DNA of 64,000 nt, taken from positions 310,001-374,000 of the forward strand of contig NZ_JABTCG010000005.1 of assembly GCF_014610845.1 (NCBI RefSeq), read 5' to 3'. Source of the stretch: Maribacter arenosus (GTDB lineage: Bacteria; Bacteroidota; Bacteroidia; Flavobacteriales; Flavobacteriaceae). Under the pieces are notes generated by a model. It was not told the DNA's origin. It searched no databases and saw nothing but the letters and a program-made list of their open reading frames with translations. Below are positions 1 to 8,578 of this stretch, piece by piece. Position 1 is the first letter of the stretch. Each line of letters begins with the position of its first letter. The translations under genes were made by a program, and so were the position numbers.

Positions 1-4
1 TACC

Positions 5-346
5 ATGTCGGTAGACATGCTCAAACAAGACCTCAACAGGGAATACCAAAATATGCTCAAAACCTTTAGATATACTGCCATCATCGAGGGTATTTCGTAC
101 TTGGCCCTTTTTGCCATAAGCATGCCTTTGAAATATTTGGCCGGAATTGGGGAACCGAATAAATATATAGGCTATGCACATGGTTTTTTGTTCATTGTCT
201 ATATGATTTTGGCCGTAGTATTGACCAAAGAACGCCAATGGGGTCTTAAAAGGTTCGGGGTACTCTTCCTAGCTTCGCTCCTACCCTTTGCCACCTTTTA
301 TATAGATAAGAAGTATTTAAAGGATGATGCTAAGAGTTTAAACTGA
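5..346 (+). CDS. DUF3817-family small membrane protein
   Basis: A 113-residue integral membrane protein. The segment around residues 17-45 (MLKTFRYTAIIEGISYL) and the later KRFGVLF-type helix are characteristic of the DUF3817 family, small three-helix inner-membrane proteins of unknown function. Hydrophobic stretches lie near residues 24-43, 53-74 and 84-100. The first ATG is only four bases from the window edge and no in-frame stop is visible before it, so the true start could lie outside. An internal ATG at 53 (MLKTF) matches the usual family start and is a serious alternative. It converges on the PH-domain gene with a 2-bp gap between stops. The family assignment is fairly firm; the role is unknown. 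Confidence 0.75.
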   Translation: MSVDMLKQDLNREYQNMLKTFRYTAIIEGISYLALFAISMPLKYLAGIGEPNKYIGYAHGFLFIVYMILAVVLTKERQWGLKRFGVLFLASLLPFATFYIDKKYLKDDAKSLN

Positions 347-348
347 TT

Positions 349-774
349 TCAATCCAATAGCTTATTTTTTATCGCTGGATTTATACGGGTCAGTTCCCGG
401 GCAAAATCCATTTTGTTTTTTGGGGAAAGGATAATAACGTCATATTCCCCATAGGTCAATGCGATACGGTCCATTGAAGGGGCCGGTGAAGCGATAATGT
501 TTCCAGTTTTGTTTATGGATTTGATTTTCGAAATATCAAATCGCTTGAGATAGAAAATGCCGCATTTTACGGTTAAAATGCCCTTGTCAATGATATAAAC
601 GGTCGAAAAATTCAAATAAAGGACCACTGCGTAAACCACGATTGAGATTCCGCCTACAAACAGGAATGCCCCAAAAGGTTCATTATTAAAAACGAGTGTG
701 CTTATGATCAAGCCCAAAATCAAGGTGACAAAACCAACCATACGATACCCGAACTTTGATTTGTACGTTTTCAT
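349..774 (-). CDS. PH-domain membrane protein (bacterial PH type)
   Basis: A 141-residue protein with two predicted transmembrane helices (about residues 11-30 and 34-53) followed by a soluble domain of about 85 residues with the alternating beta pattern of bacterial pleckstrin-homology (bPH) domains (VYIIDKGILTVKCGIF, then DISKIKSI). The closing pattern of a beta strand and an amphipathic helix fits the PH fold. The start ATG directly abuts the stop codon of the upstream Ldh-family gene on the same strand, so the two are almost certainly cotranscribed. No catalytic function is expected. The biological role is unknown. Confidence 0.65.
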   Translation of the reverse strand: MKTYKSKFGYRMVGFVTLILGLIISTLVFNNEPFGAFLFVGGISIVVYAVVLYLNFSTVYIIDKGILTVKCGIFYLKRFDISKIKSINKTGNIIASPAPSMDRIALTYGEYDVIILSPKNKMDFARELTRINPAIKNKLLD

Positions 775-1785
775 TCAATCTAATAATTCCAATATCTTCT
801 GCCAAATAGTTTCATTCACCTGCATGCCATTCTTCTTGTTGAATGTACTGTTTTGTAAGGCTCGTTCCCCTGGATAATACGTCCTATCGCCCTCTTGCAT
901 GGGTGCTACATCATGGCTATAGTCTATGATTTCGTTCAAGAGTTTTTGCTGTAGATCCGTATCTTGAAAAAGTGCCGGATAGATACAAAGAAACACCTGC
1001 GAAATACCGGTTTCGTATTTTTTTAAACCTACTTTATAGGTTGAATTCCCTGCTGATAATAGGGTTGCCAACATATCTAAAACCATGGAAAGGGCAGAAC
1101 CCTTCCAATAACCTATAGGAAGGCCGCGTTGCTTGGTCAATATCCGTTCGGGATCATCCGATAATTCGTTGTTATCGTCCCAACCTCCGGGATAGGGTAA
1201 TTTTTCGCCTTTTAGCTTATAGGATTGGATCTTGCCAAAGGAATATTGTGAAAGTGCCATATCTAAAACAATATGCCCTTGTTCCCTAGGAATGGAAACT
1301 ATTAGGGGATTGTTCCCTAAACGACTGTCTTTACCCCCCCAAGCTGGCATATTTGGTTGCGTATTGGTGAACAGTATAGAAATACACCCTGCATTCGCCG
1401 CTTGCCATCCATACGCCCCACCTCGCATCCAATGATTGGTGTTGCGTAGTGCCACTAATCCCATACCATGTGTTTTTGCCAAGGCAATCGCCCGATCTGT
1501 ACATTTTAAGGCGTTGATTACGCCAGGACCGTAATTGCCATCCCAGCGTTCCATACTTCCCAAGGAATCTATTTTTTCCGCTTCCGCATCGATCTTGACA
1601 ATCCCTTTGGTTACATATTCAATGAATAGTGGAACTCGATTGATACCATGTGAGAGTACCCCAGCCAACGAATTCTCTGTATGTACCTTGGCTATGGAAA
1701 TGGCCTTTTTATCAGTAAAACCGTATTTTCGAAACAACCGGCATAGCACTTCCTGCATCTCATTGGCCTGGATCCGTACTGACAT
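775..1785 (-). CDS. yiaK: 3-dehydro-L-gulonate 2-dehydrogenase-like oxidoreductase (Ldh_2/YiaK family)
   Basis: A 336-residue member of the Ldh_2 family of NAD(P)H-dependent 2-oxoacid reductases, which do not use the usual Rossmann dehydrogenase fold. The motifs LSHGINRVP near residue 45, TNTQPNMPAWGGKDSRLGNNP around residues 140-160 (cited in part), and a G-K-R/SALS segment near residue 230 match the YiaK/DlgD subgroup, which interconverts 2,3-diketo-L-gulonate and 3-keto-L-gulonate in ascorbate or alginate-type sugar acid use. Length is normal for the family. It sits between a serine hydrolase and a PH-domain gene in a minus-strand cluster with tight spacing. No other sugar-acid pathway genes are adjacent, so the physiological substrate is inferred from family only. 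Confidence 0.8.
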   Translation of the reverse strand: MSVRIQANEMQEVLCRLFRKYGFTDKKAISIAKVHTENSLAGVLSHGINRVPLFIEYVTKGIVKIDAEAEKIDSLGSMERWDGNYGPGVINALKCTDRAIALAKTHGMGLVALRNTNHWMRGGAYGWQAANAGCISILFTNTQPNMPAWGGKDSRLGNNPLIVSIPREQGHIVLDMALSQYSFGKIQSYKLKGEKLPYPGGWDDNNELSDDPERILTKQRGLPIGYWKGSALSMVLDMLATLLSAGNSTYKVGLKKYETGISQVFLCIYPALFQDTDLQQKLLNEIIDYSHDVAPMQEGDRTYYPGERALQNSTFNKKNGMQVNETIWQKILELLD

Positions 1786-1813
1786 TTCGTATCTTTTTGT
1801 ATTAAAAATCCTT

Positions 1814-3355
1814 TTATGGAGATTTGGTTTTATAGGGTTTCAATTCCTCAAAAAAGAAATCATCGTTTGGAACATCAAAATCGAAACCGATGACCTCTAA
1901 ATTATTATCGGTCTTCAATTTCAAGGTGCCAAAACCAAACCAGGCTTGTGGATGGTCCCAATGTATTTCCCATACATCATAATGCCAATGGGTAAGCGTC
2001 GCCGACAAGAGGGGATAGTTTTCAAAATCCAAATGCAAACCCTCATTTTTTTTCTGGATATTTATGCTACCGCAAAGATCCGATGTGTATTCCCCGACCA
2101 TTTTTTCTATAGGTACCGAAGGACTGCTATGAAGTACCCTTTTTGCCATACGATCAGCAATTCGTGTATCAGATGCAGCATTTTTATTGGTCCTTTCCAA
2201 CAATTCACCCGACCAATCCTTGCCATCAATACCTAAAAAATGGTCCAGGGCATAATACGTTGCCGCCATAATCGGACTTTTAACTCCGTTGGTCAATACG
2301 ACCACACCTAAATTTTCATCCGGTATCAAATTTATGGCCGTGATAAAACCATCGTAACCCCCGGTATGTCCCACCCTCATTCGTCCATGATAATCACTTA
2401 GGCCCCAACCTAGTCCATAGCCATTAAAATGCCTATCAAAGTCGTTCGCAGATGTATGGTCTACTATAAAATTGTTGTGGGGGGTCCAAACCATATTTCG
2501 GGCGGCCGAGGTCAAGAGGGTGTCCCCTTTGTGGATACCATTGTTAAGATTAAAAATCATCCATTTGGAAAGATCCTCCACACTGGAAATAAGTCCACCG
2601 GTGGCAGCCACATTTTCCCAATCTACCCATGGGATAACATAATTTTCATCATCCTTTCTTGCATGGGGTTGGGCATAATTACCCATTTTGTCCAATTCTT
2701 TTAGGGAAGAGATACTGCGGGTCATGTCCAAAGGTTCCAAAATACGTTCTTTGACATTTTGACCCCAACTTTTACCAGTTACCGTCTTTATGATTTCACC
2801 GGCCGTTATGTACATGAGGTTCGAATAACCATATCCCGCCCTAAATTCATGGGCCTGGGGTACGTATTTGATACGTTCAATAATCTCCTTGGTAGAAAGG
2901 TTTGATTTATACCAAATATTATCACCACTAAAAGTGCCAAGGCCTACGCGATGACTCAGTATATCCCGAATGGTCATATGCTCGCTCACCCAAGGATCGT
3001 ACATGGTAAAATATGGAAGGTGTTTCTTCACCCTATCGTCCCAGTTTAATTTGCCTTCTTGCACCAACATCCCTATAATGGCCGATGTAAATGCCTTTGA
3101 ATTGGAGGCGATGGCATACAAGGTCTGGGCATTGGGTTTCCCTTTTTTCCCTTTTTCCAAAACACCATAATTCCCGCTAAAAACGAGTTTCCCATCTTTT
3201 ACAACCCCTATGGATGCACCGGGCAAATCCCAATCCTTGACCATTTGGGCATAGTAACTATCCAGTTCTTTATAATCAACTTCCTTTGTACCTTGACCTT
3301 GAATGGTGATAATAACAAACAAAGAAAATATTATCTGGCAAAGCATCTTTTTCAT
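1814..3355 (-). CDS. Secreted serine hydrolase, class C beta-lactamase family with C-terminal DUF3471-like domain
   Basis: A 513-residue protein with an N-terminal signal peptide (hydrophobic residues 5-19, then GQGTK). The beta-lactamase/transpeptidase-like domain shows the catalytic S84-N-S-K87 (SxxK), a Y-S-N motif in GYGYSNLMY near residue 175, and an HTGG motif near residue 330. The last 100 residues form a small beta domain (DUF3471-like), as in many Bacteroidota serine hydrolases of the AmpC-like esterase/peptidase group. It is probably periplasmic or outer-membrane associated. The substrate cannot be told; family members include D-aminopeptidases and esterases as well as beta-lactamases. 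It precedes the yiaK-like gene by 28 bp on the same strand, suggesting an operon. Confidence 0.85.
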   Translation of the reverse strand: MKKMLCQIIFSLFVIITIQGQGTKEVDYKELDSYYAQMVKDWDLPGASIGVVKDGKLVFSGNYGVLEKGKKGKPNAQTLYAIASNSKAFTSAIIGMLVQEGKLNWDDRVKKHLPYFTMYDPWVSEHMTIRDILSHRVGLGTFSGDNIWYKSNLSTKEIIERIKYVPQAHEFRAGYGYSNLMYITAGEIIKTVTGKSWGQNVKERILEPLDMTRSISSLKELDKMGNYAQPHARKDDENYVIPWVDWENVAATGGLISSVEDLSKWMIFNLNNGIHKGDTLLTSAARNMVWTPHNNFIVDHTSANDFDRHFNGYGLGWGLSDYHGRMRVGHTGGYDGFITAINLIPDENLGVVVLTNGVKSPIMAATYYALDHFLGIDGKDWSGELLERTNKNAASDTRIADRMAKRVLHSSPSVPIEKMVGEYTSDLCGSINIQKKNEGLHLDFENYPLLSATLTHWHYDVWEIHWDHPQAWFGFGTLKLKTDNNLEVIGFDFDVPNDDFFFEELKPYKTKSP

Positions 3356-3643
3356 AGTCCAATATTTTTAATTTAAACTCTGGGGAGTTCGTAACAGAAC
3401 TGTTGGTTTCGGGATTCAAATTACTTGTTTTTTTAGTTTTACCGCGTAGTTTAGCTTAAAAAAATCCAAGGGTTAAACCCTATGGAACTGGAATAGGGAC
3501 TTTAATCGGGAAAGTCTACGCGAAACTTTTCGCTTTAAAAGATCAATTCTAAGGTAACCTTAGTAATGCAAGGACAGATCATGGTTTAATTTACCTAACA
3601 TACGCTAAACTTTTGAAGTTCAGCACAAAGTGGATTTAAACAG

Positions 3644-3667
3644 AAAAGCCCTTGGGAAAGGGCTTTT
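3644..3667. terminator. Rho-independent terminator-like hairpin
   Basis: AAAAGCCCTT and AAGGGCTTTT form a perfect 10-bp stem with a 4-nt loop, flanked by A and T runs on both sides so it could work in either direction. No gene ends immediately next to it, so it may serve a small undetected transcript in this 548-bp gap. I found nothing else convincing between 3356 and 3863. Confidence 0.55.
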
Positions 3668-3863
3668 TATTATTTTAAGTTTGATACTATGGTACTTCCC
3701 GTTAATCGCCATAGGTATTCGGGTTTTGAAGTAATGCTGCCATAGATTGGTTTAAGGTAGCCATGGACACGTAATATATTGCCTTATATATTGCCTTCGC
3801 ATAATCTAATTAATACAATGGAAAAAGCGATTCAACTTTGCATTTGAACCGCTATTACCTTTA

Positions 3864-3903
3864 GGAATCGTAGGGAATCGTAGGGAATCGTAGGGAATCG
3901 TAG
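3864..3903. repeat. Four tandem copies of a 10-bp unit (GGAATCGTAG)
   Basis: Four perfect head-to-tail copies of GGAATCGTAG end exactly at the base before the stop codon (3904-3906) of the minus-strand cupin gene. The array lies just downstream of that gene. It looks like simple slippage expansion and may vary between strains. Confidence 0.9.
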
Positions 3904-4446
3904 TTAAATAAAACGAATTCCATGTTCCGCACAAATTTCAGTTACTTTTTCAAAATCTGGAGGTCCCTCAGGAAGTTTCGCCAATTCTTGGAACATATGT
4001 TCTATGCCCGCTGGGAATGCAGAGGTGATCATTTTGGCTTTTTCCGTGCCAACCACTTTCCATGAATGTGGTATGTTTTTGGGTGCGAAAGCCACATCAC
4101 CCTCATTTAAAATTGTAACATTACCGTCTACCATAATTTCTATCTGCCCTTTAACGACCCTGAATATTTCATCCTCAAGGGTATGGACATGGGGTGGAAT
4201 CCCAACCCCTGGCTCAACATTATCAACCCATTCGACTATTTGATTTCCAGTATCACTACCTAACAATTTATGGGTTTGAATATCACCGATTACATTCAAG
4301 ACATTCCCTTCTGAATCTTTAATAATTTTCGGTTCTACACTGTTGGTTAGTTCTTCTGTGTTGGAATTCTGGCATTGCACCATTCCTGGAATTAAAACTA
4401 GACTTAAACCAATTCCTGAAGTTTTTATGAAATTTTTTCTATCCAT
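3904..4446 (-). CDS. Exported cupin-domain protein
   Basis: A 180-residue protein with an N-terminal export signal (RKNFIKTSGIGLSLVLIPG, then a Cys at about residue 25 in VQCQ that resembles a lipobox). The rest is a single cupin barrel. The first cupin motif is visible as G-x5-H-x-H-x4-E in GIPPHVHTLEDEIFRV near residue 80, and the second as a G-D-x-A-x-x-P-x-x-x-x-H segment (GDVAFAPKNIPHSW) near residue 118. These supply the His/Glu metal ligands. Small cupins of this type are often quercetinase-like or unassigned. It stands alone, upstream of an AraC regulator on the same strand; no substrate can be assigned. Confidence 0.8.
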   Translation of the reverse strand: MDRKNFIKTSGIGLSLVLIPGMVQCQNSNTEELTNSVEPKIIKDSEGNVLNVIGDIQTHKLLGSDTGNQIVEWVDNVEPGVGIPPHVHTLEDEIFRVVKGQIEIMVDGNVTILNEGDVAFAPKNIPHSWKVVGTEKAKMITSAFPAGIEHMFQELAKLPEGPPDFEKVTEICAEHGIRFI

Positions 4447-4529
4447 GATTCTATTTTATCGCAATTTACATGGACCATGAGGTCGCCGCAATGCGAAAAA
4501 CACGGTAAAACCTTAGAAATTGCGAACAA

Positions 4530-5333
4530 TCAAGTTTTTCGAAGGGTTGAAGGCGTCACTCCTGTGTGGGTTTTAAAAAAGTAACTGAAATAATCAGGAG
4601 ATGAAAAACCCAATTCAAAACTGATTTCCTTTATCGACTGGTTTGAAAATTTTAGGGCGTGCCTAGACCGCATAAGCAGCTGTTCAATTATAATACTTTT
4701 TGAACTTACCGATAGTACTTCCTGTACACATTCATTCAAGTATTTTGGCGATATATTCAGTTTTTCTGCATAATAGGTGACTTCATGATTTTCAAGAATA
4801 TTTTGGTCGACCAACTGTTTGAACTTGTATACGACATTCGTTTTGGAATTATTATTTGAAACTATCGATTTTATATTGCATTGACCGTCGCAGTAGACAA
4901 AAAAAGTATTCAGTAGCGAGAGTATGGCTTCATCTTTATGATTCAAGTGAGACCCTAAAAGTTCATCGATCATTTCCAATATGGCCTGGGTTCTTATTTC
5001 AATGCCCGGGCTTAATTTAAATAAGGGCACTTCACCTGAATTGAAGAGCCTTACTTTGTTTATATGAAGATTGCTTAAAATAGGATTATTCAAGACCTCC
5101 TTGGACAAATGCAAAATATAACCTACCGATGTAGAACCATCACTTTTGAATATTTTCCATTGTAATTTAGGATCGAGGAAAAAAATAGAATTTGAGACAT
5201 TCCTATATAAAACATGGTCGATTTCAATGCCATCTACTTCATTTTTTATCCAGCAAACTGCATAATCATCCTTATTGGCCTTAGGTGTAATTTCCTTGAT
5301 TATCTGCGATATATTAATATAATCCTGTTTCAT
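4530..5333 (-). CDS. AraC-family transcriptional regulator
   Basis: A 267-residue regulator. The N-terminal 150 residues resemble the AraC-type cupin ligand domain (PLFKLSPGIEIR, then a helix). The C-terminal 100 residues hold the double helix-turn-helix: LNISPKYLNECVQEV is the first recognition region and IKEISFELGFSSPDYFSYFF the second, ending with the family signature FKTHTGVTPSTLRK. It lies 83 bp upstream of the cupin gene on the same strand, so the cupin gene is a possible target or co-transcribed partner. No operator was identified. Confidence 0.88.
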   Translation of the reverse strand: MKQDYINISQIIKEITPKANKDDYAVCWIKNEVDGIEIDHVLYRNVSNSIFFLDPKLQWKIFKSDGSTSVGYILHLSKEVLNNPILSNLHINKVRLFNSGEVPLFKLSPGIEIRTQAILEMIDELLGSHLNHKDEAILSLLNTFFVYCDGQCNIKSIVSNNNSKTNVVYKFKQLVDQNILENHEVTYYAEKLNISPKYLNECVQEVLSVSSKSIIIEQLLMRSRHALKFSNQSIKEISFELGFSSPDYFSYFFKTHTGVTPSTLRKT

Positions 5334-5503
5334 TCTAAATAAATACTAACAACCCGCTAAATGTTTTGGGTTCTTGATTTTAAAAATAGTGAATTTATTC
5401 CCTGATTTTAAAAAGTCGATTGAACCTAACCTTCAGAGCGCAGTGAAAACATGAAATATTATCGCAATCCGTTATGTTTTATGTAGGTTATTTCGAGCAT
5501 TTT

Positions 5504-5914
5504 TTAAAAAGCATTAGGGAACCAAATTCTATCAAGTTCATCCTCAAACCTACTTTTATGCGTGCCGCCACTACAATGTGTTAAGTATACCATTATTGAG
5601 TTTTTAGATAGATATGCTTTTGCAAAAGAACCTGTACTTCCTCCATATCTAAAAACAAGTGGATTTTCTTCTATGAACCATCCAAAACCATGTCCAAAAT
5701 GTTTTTCATCATAGGCATTCACATGTATTTTTAGGGCTTCCTTTACTGTGGATTCCTTCAATAATTCGAGATTACCGTATTTACCTTTATTCAACCACAT
5801 TTGCATAAAAACCGCATAGTCATTGGCTGGCATCCACAAACCTAAAGCACCGCTTAAAAATTTCCAGGATTGGGGATTGTTATTGACGGTTATTTTTGAA
5901 GGTCGAGGGTTATT
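5504..5914 (-). pseudogene. Remnant of a serine hydrolase (C-terminal part of a beta-lactamase-like domain)
   Basis: Reading upstream from the stop at 5504-5506, the frame stays open to an in-frame TGA at 5915-5917, giving about 137 codons. The peptide has the look of the C-terminal third of a class C beta-lactamase-like domain: SWKFLSGALGLWMPANDY (the segment before the last helices), then FGHGFGWFIEE and a YGGSTGSF motif where HTGG/HxG would be. There is no SxxK or YxN region upstream; the sequence beyond 5917 is unrelated. A TTG at 5837 could start a short peptide, but a truncated gene is the better reading. It is not a copy of the intact hydrolase at 1814-3355. Confidence 0.7.
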
Positions 5915-5942
5915 TCAAAAAATGATTCCGCCTTATGCCCTG

Positions 5943-6329
5943 TTATAGTTTGGCAAATAAAAATTGAGAATAGTCAATTATTCCGATATACTTTCCGTTT
6001 TCTTCAACAGGTGCAATCCGCACACTATAATTAAACATTAACCTCGGTACATACTTAACATTCAAGTGTGCGGAGATAGAAAATATGGGTTTGGTCATAA
6101 TTTCATAAACGCTTACTTCATCGAGGGTTTTTTTTGGGATTATCACGCCTTTTATTATATCATTCACCGTAATAATTCCGTTGGCGTCCGCATTATTTCT
6201 TTTCTGGATGATAAGCGCCTGAACATTTTTATCTTTCATTAATTGAACAGCGGATCTTACACTTGCCAGGCCATCTATATAGAATAATTTATCAGAAGCT
6301 ATATCCTTTGCTTTTTTAAAAGTTTCCAT
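5943..6329 (-). CDS. CBS-domain protein
   Basis: About 128 residues containing a tandem CBS pair: the first half (FYIDGLASVRSAVQLMKDKN, then GIITVNDIIKGVI) and the second (YEIMTKPIFSISAHLNV, then YIGIIDYSQFLF) show the usual beta-alpha-beta-beta-alpha order. CBS pairs bind adenosyl nucleotides and often gate transporters. I place the start at the ATG 6327-6329 (METFKKAKD); a longer frame to 6380 would overlap the P-II-like gene by 41 bp. It is the last gene of the minus-strand DUF1538 operon, so it probably senses nucleotide state for that putative transporter. That role is inferred from context. Confidence 0.8.
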   Translation of the reverse strand: METFKKAKDIASDKLFYIDGLASVRSAVQLMKDKNVQALIIQKRNNADANGIITVNDIIKGVIIPKKTLDEVSVYEIMTKPIFSISAHLNVKYVPRLMFNYSVRIAPVEENGKYIGIIDYSQFLFAKL

Positions 6330-6339
6330 AATCTTATAT

Positions 6340-6684
6340 TTATAATTGTTCTGTTTTGAGATTCTCTCTGATTTTTTCAATTTGATTAGATAAGCCTGCT
6401 ACTTTATCTATATTTAAAGCAATCAATATTCCGTTACCGGGATCTTCAATATGGCATTCCTTTGAAACGGATTTAATTATCTTGGAGGTATGGTGTTCTT
6501 CTACCACAAAAAGAATTATATCCGTTTTATCTTGTATTGATAATCCCAAAAAATTAGATGGTTCCATACCGCTACCTTTGCCCTGAATGATCACATCACC
6601 AGTAGCACCTGATTTTTTAGCTGTTTTTATAACTTTTTCTGTGATGCTCGGGTTAACAAACCCTACTATTAGATCGAATCTCAT
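6340..6684 (-). CDS. P-II-like signalling protein
   Basis: A 114-residue protein resembling GlnB-type P-II regulators in length and in its order of strands: a hydrophobic first strand (RFDLIVGFV), a helix (ITEKVIKTAKKSGA), the strand leading to a T-loop-like region (TGDVIIQGKGSG), then IILFVVEEHH and a C-terminal GNGILIALNIDKVAGL. The canonical uridylylated Tyr region is not obvious, so it belongs to the P-II-like rather than the classic nitrogen P-II group. Its start overlaps the stop of the second DUF1538 gene by 4 bp, indicating translational coupling. It probably controls the neighbouring membrane proteins. Confidence 0.75.
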   Translation of the reverse strand: MRFDLIVGFVNPSITEKVIKTAKKSGATGDVIIQGKGSGMEPSNFLGLSIQDKTDIILFVVEEHHTSKIIKSVSKECHIEDPGNGILIALNIDKVAGLSNQIEKIRENLKTEQL

Positions 6685-7457
6685 GATATTATTTTTTTAA
6701 ATTTAATTAAATACTTGATCAAGTCATTCATTTGTGCATATCCTAAAACGGTAATTATTGGAAAAACGCTGGCCAAGGCAATCAATCCAAAGCCATCCAA
6801 GGCCGGGTTTCGTCCTGGCACAACCGATGCCAGTCCCAAGCCCAAAGCCGCAACAATAGGCACAGTGACTGTTGAGGTCGTAACACCTCCTGAATCGTAA
6901 GCCAAAGCAACAAGGTCCTTTTTTACAAACAAGGTTTGAATCATCACGATTATATAGCCCACCATAATATAGGTAGCCAAGGAATCACCAACCACAATGC
7001 GATAAGTGCCAACAACCAATGCAAAGGCCACCCCTATTGCTACAACCAAGCGAAGATTGAATGTGCCGATAGTTCCTCCCGATACCTCATTCGCCTTTAC
7101 TGCCACGGCATATAGCGAGGGTTCGGCAATAGTCGTAGAAAACCCAATCAAGGCCGCAAAAATGTAAACCCAATAATAGGCCTGCCAGTCTGATAAAGAA
7201 CCGGAATAATTTGCACCGATAAAATCAGGATTTGAAAGTTGCTTGGCCATCAACTCTCCCACGGGAAATAACGCCTGTTCCAATCCCATAAGAAAAAAGG
7301 TTAATCCAAAAATCACCAAAACGACCCCAAAAACAACATTTTTAAGGTTTGGGATTGATTTTTTTATAATAAAAATTTGGAATATCGCAATCAATAGCAC
7401 GATAGGTGCTACATCTCTGATTGTATTTAAAAAAGTTATTCCTAATTCTTTTAACAT
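6681..7457 (-). CDS. DUF1538-family membrane protein (second copy)
   Basis: A 258-residue polytopic membrane protein with about six or seven hydrophobic helices. The hallmarks of DUF1538 are present: GLTFFLMGLEQALFPVGE near residue 55, [15 protein letters not shown] near residue 103, and YDSGGVTTSTVTVPIVAALG near residue 185. It is clearly paralogous to the gene at 7468-8202, which starts upstream and ends 10 bp before it. DUF1538 proteins are predicted transporters of unknown substrate. Here two genes supply what may be the two halves of a functional unit, with P-II-like and CBS proteins downstream in the same operon. Confidence 0.85.
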   Translation of the reverse strand: MLKELGITFLNTIRDVAPIVLLIAIFQIFIIKKSIPNLKNVVFGVVLVIFGLTFFLMGLEQALFPVGELMAKQLSNPDFIGANYSGSLSDWQAYYWVYIFAALIGFSTTIAEPSLYAVAVKANEVSGGTIGTFNLRLVVAIGVAFALVVGTYRIVVGDSLATYIMVGYIIVMIQTLFVKKDLVALAYDSGGVTTSTVTVPIVAALGLGLASVVPGRNPALDGFGLIALASVFPIITVLGYAQMNDLIKYLIKFKKIIS

Positions 7458-7467
7458 CTTAATAAAC

Positions 7468-8202
7468 TTAGAAAATCAACATACCATAACCCATTACGAA
7501 TATCATTGGTAAAAGCGATGCAAATGCTATTAATCCAAAACCATCTGTAAGGGGACTTCTGCCTTCAATTACCGTTGCCAAACCAACACCAAGGGCAGCA
7601 ACCAAGGGTACCGTAATCGTAGATGTAGTAACCCCGCCGGCATCATAAGCGATACCGATAATTTCTTCCGGTGCAAATAGGGTCATTACAATTACCATTA
7701 TATATCCCCCAATTATTAAATAATATATGGGCCAGCCCTTGATGATTCGCCATATACCCATGAGGATAGCCAATCCAACAGAAATCGCAACAGATAATCG
7801 CAAACCAAAGGCGTAACTTGATTCAATTTCGGGTTTGATCAGATCGGATTCTACAGCTATTTCCGCAGCTTTTTTTGCCACGGCAATTAATGCAGGTTCT
7901 GCAATGGTCGTTGAAAATCCTATTAGAAAGGAAAATAACAAAAGCCAAAACAAACTTCCTTTTTTGACCAATGAGTAAGATAAATTCTCTCCAATGGGAA
8001 ACAACCCTATCTCGAGTCCTTCCACAAATAGCATAAGGCCAACTACTACAAAAACCAAACCTACAAGAATTTCAAATAGATTTGGGAAGGGCTGCTGCAG
8101 TACTACAATTTGAAAGAATGATACCACCAATATAATAGGTAGTAAATCAAAAAAAGAGGTTTTTAATTTACCTGCTATATTCCCTATTATTTTTAAAATC
8201 AT
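7468..8202 (-). CDS. DUF1538-family membrane protein (first copy)
   Basis: A 244-residue polytopic membrane protein and first gene of a four-gene minus-strand operon. It carries the same signature segments as its neighbour: [34 protein letters not shown] and [20 protein letters not shown]. The Asp-Gly-Gly-rich, Thr/Ser-lined motif in mid-membrane and the Glu in the AEP motif are conserved between the two copies and are good candidates for a substrate or ion path. The substrate is unknown. The upstream 230 bp show no clear Bacteroidota promoter to my eye. Confidence 0.85.
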   Translation of the reverse strand: MILKIIGNIAGKLKTSFFDLLPIILVVSFFQIVVLQQPFPNLFEILVGLVFVVVGLMLFVEGLEIGLFPIGENLSYSLVKKGSLFWLLLFSFLIGFSTTIAEPALIAVAKKAAEIAVESDLIKPEIESSYAFGLRLSVAISVGLAILMGIWRIIKGWPIYYLIIGGYIMVIVMTLFAPEEIIGIAYDAGGVTTSTITVPLVAALGVGLATVIEGRSPLTDGFGLIAFASLLPMIFVMGYGMLIF

Positions 8203-8578
8203 GTATTCAATCCTTATAATCTCCTAACTTAGTTATTTTTCCGGTAAACCATTGTTTTATCCCATAGAATTGAGAGTAAAATCACTAAACCCATACTTAG
8301 GCAATGATGAATAGGCGAAATTTTCTTCCTATACGCTAGCCTGGATGTTTCAATCATTGAATGTCTAAATGAATTATAATGTCTTCGTATACGGAAAGTT
8401 ACGAGGTAGCTTGTGAGGATTTTCAATAAGAAAATCAGTTATGGTAAATCCGCAACTACCAGTGTTTAAGTACTAAACCGCAATTATTTTTCATCTGGTG
8501 TTAGCTGTAGTTTTTATCAAGTTGTAATTTCATTACCATGTACTTAAATTTCACTTAGCGATTAGGCGATGGCGCGTT
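8203..8578. other. Intergenic region with an imperfect inverted repeat
   Basis: A 376-bp gap with no credible gene. It holds a short imperfect inverted repeat, GCAACTACCAG at 8452-8462 against CTGGTGTTAGC at 8495-8505, with AT-rich sequence between. On the minus strand the outer edge reads GCTAACACCAG, similar in style to the TAAC/GTTA edges of gene-cassette boundary sites seen further along this window. Confidence 0.4.

Noticed and set aside
8229-8426. A 65-codon frame on the minus strand upstream of the DUF1538 operon
   Set aside because: No family, no clear ribosome site, biased to basic and aromatic residues, and located where the operon's leader should be.
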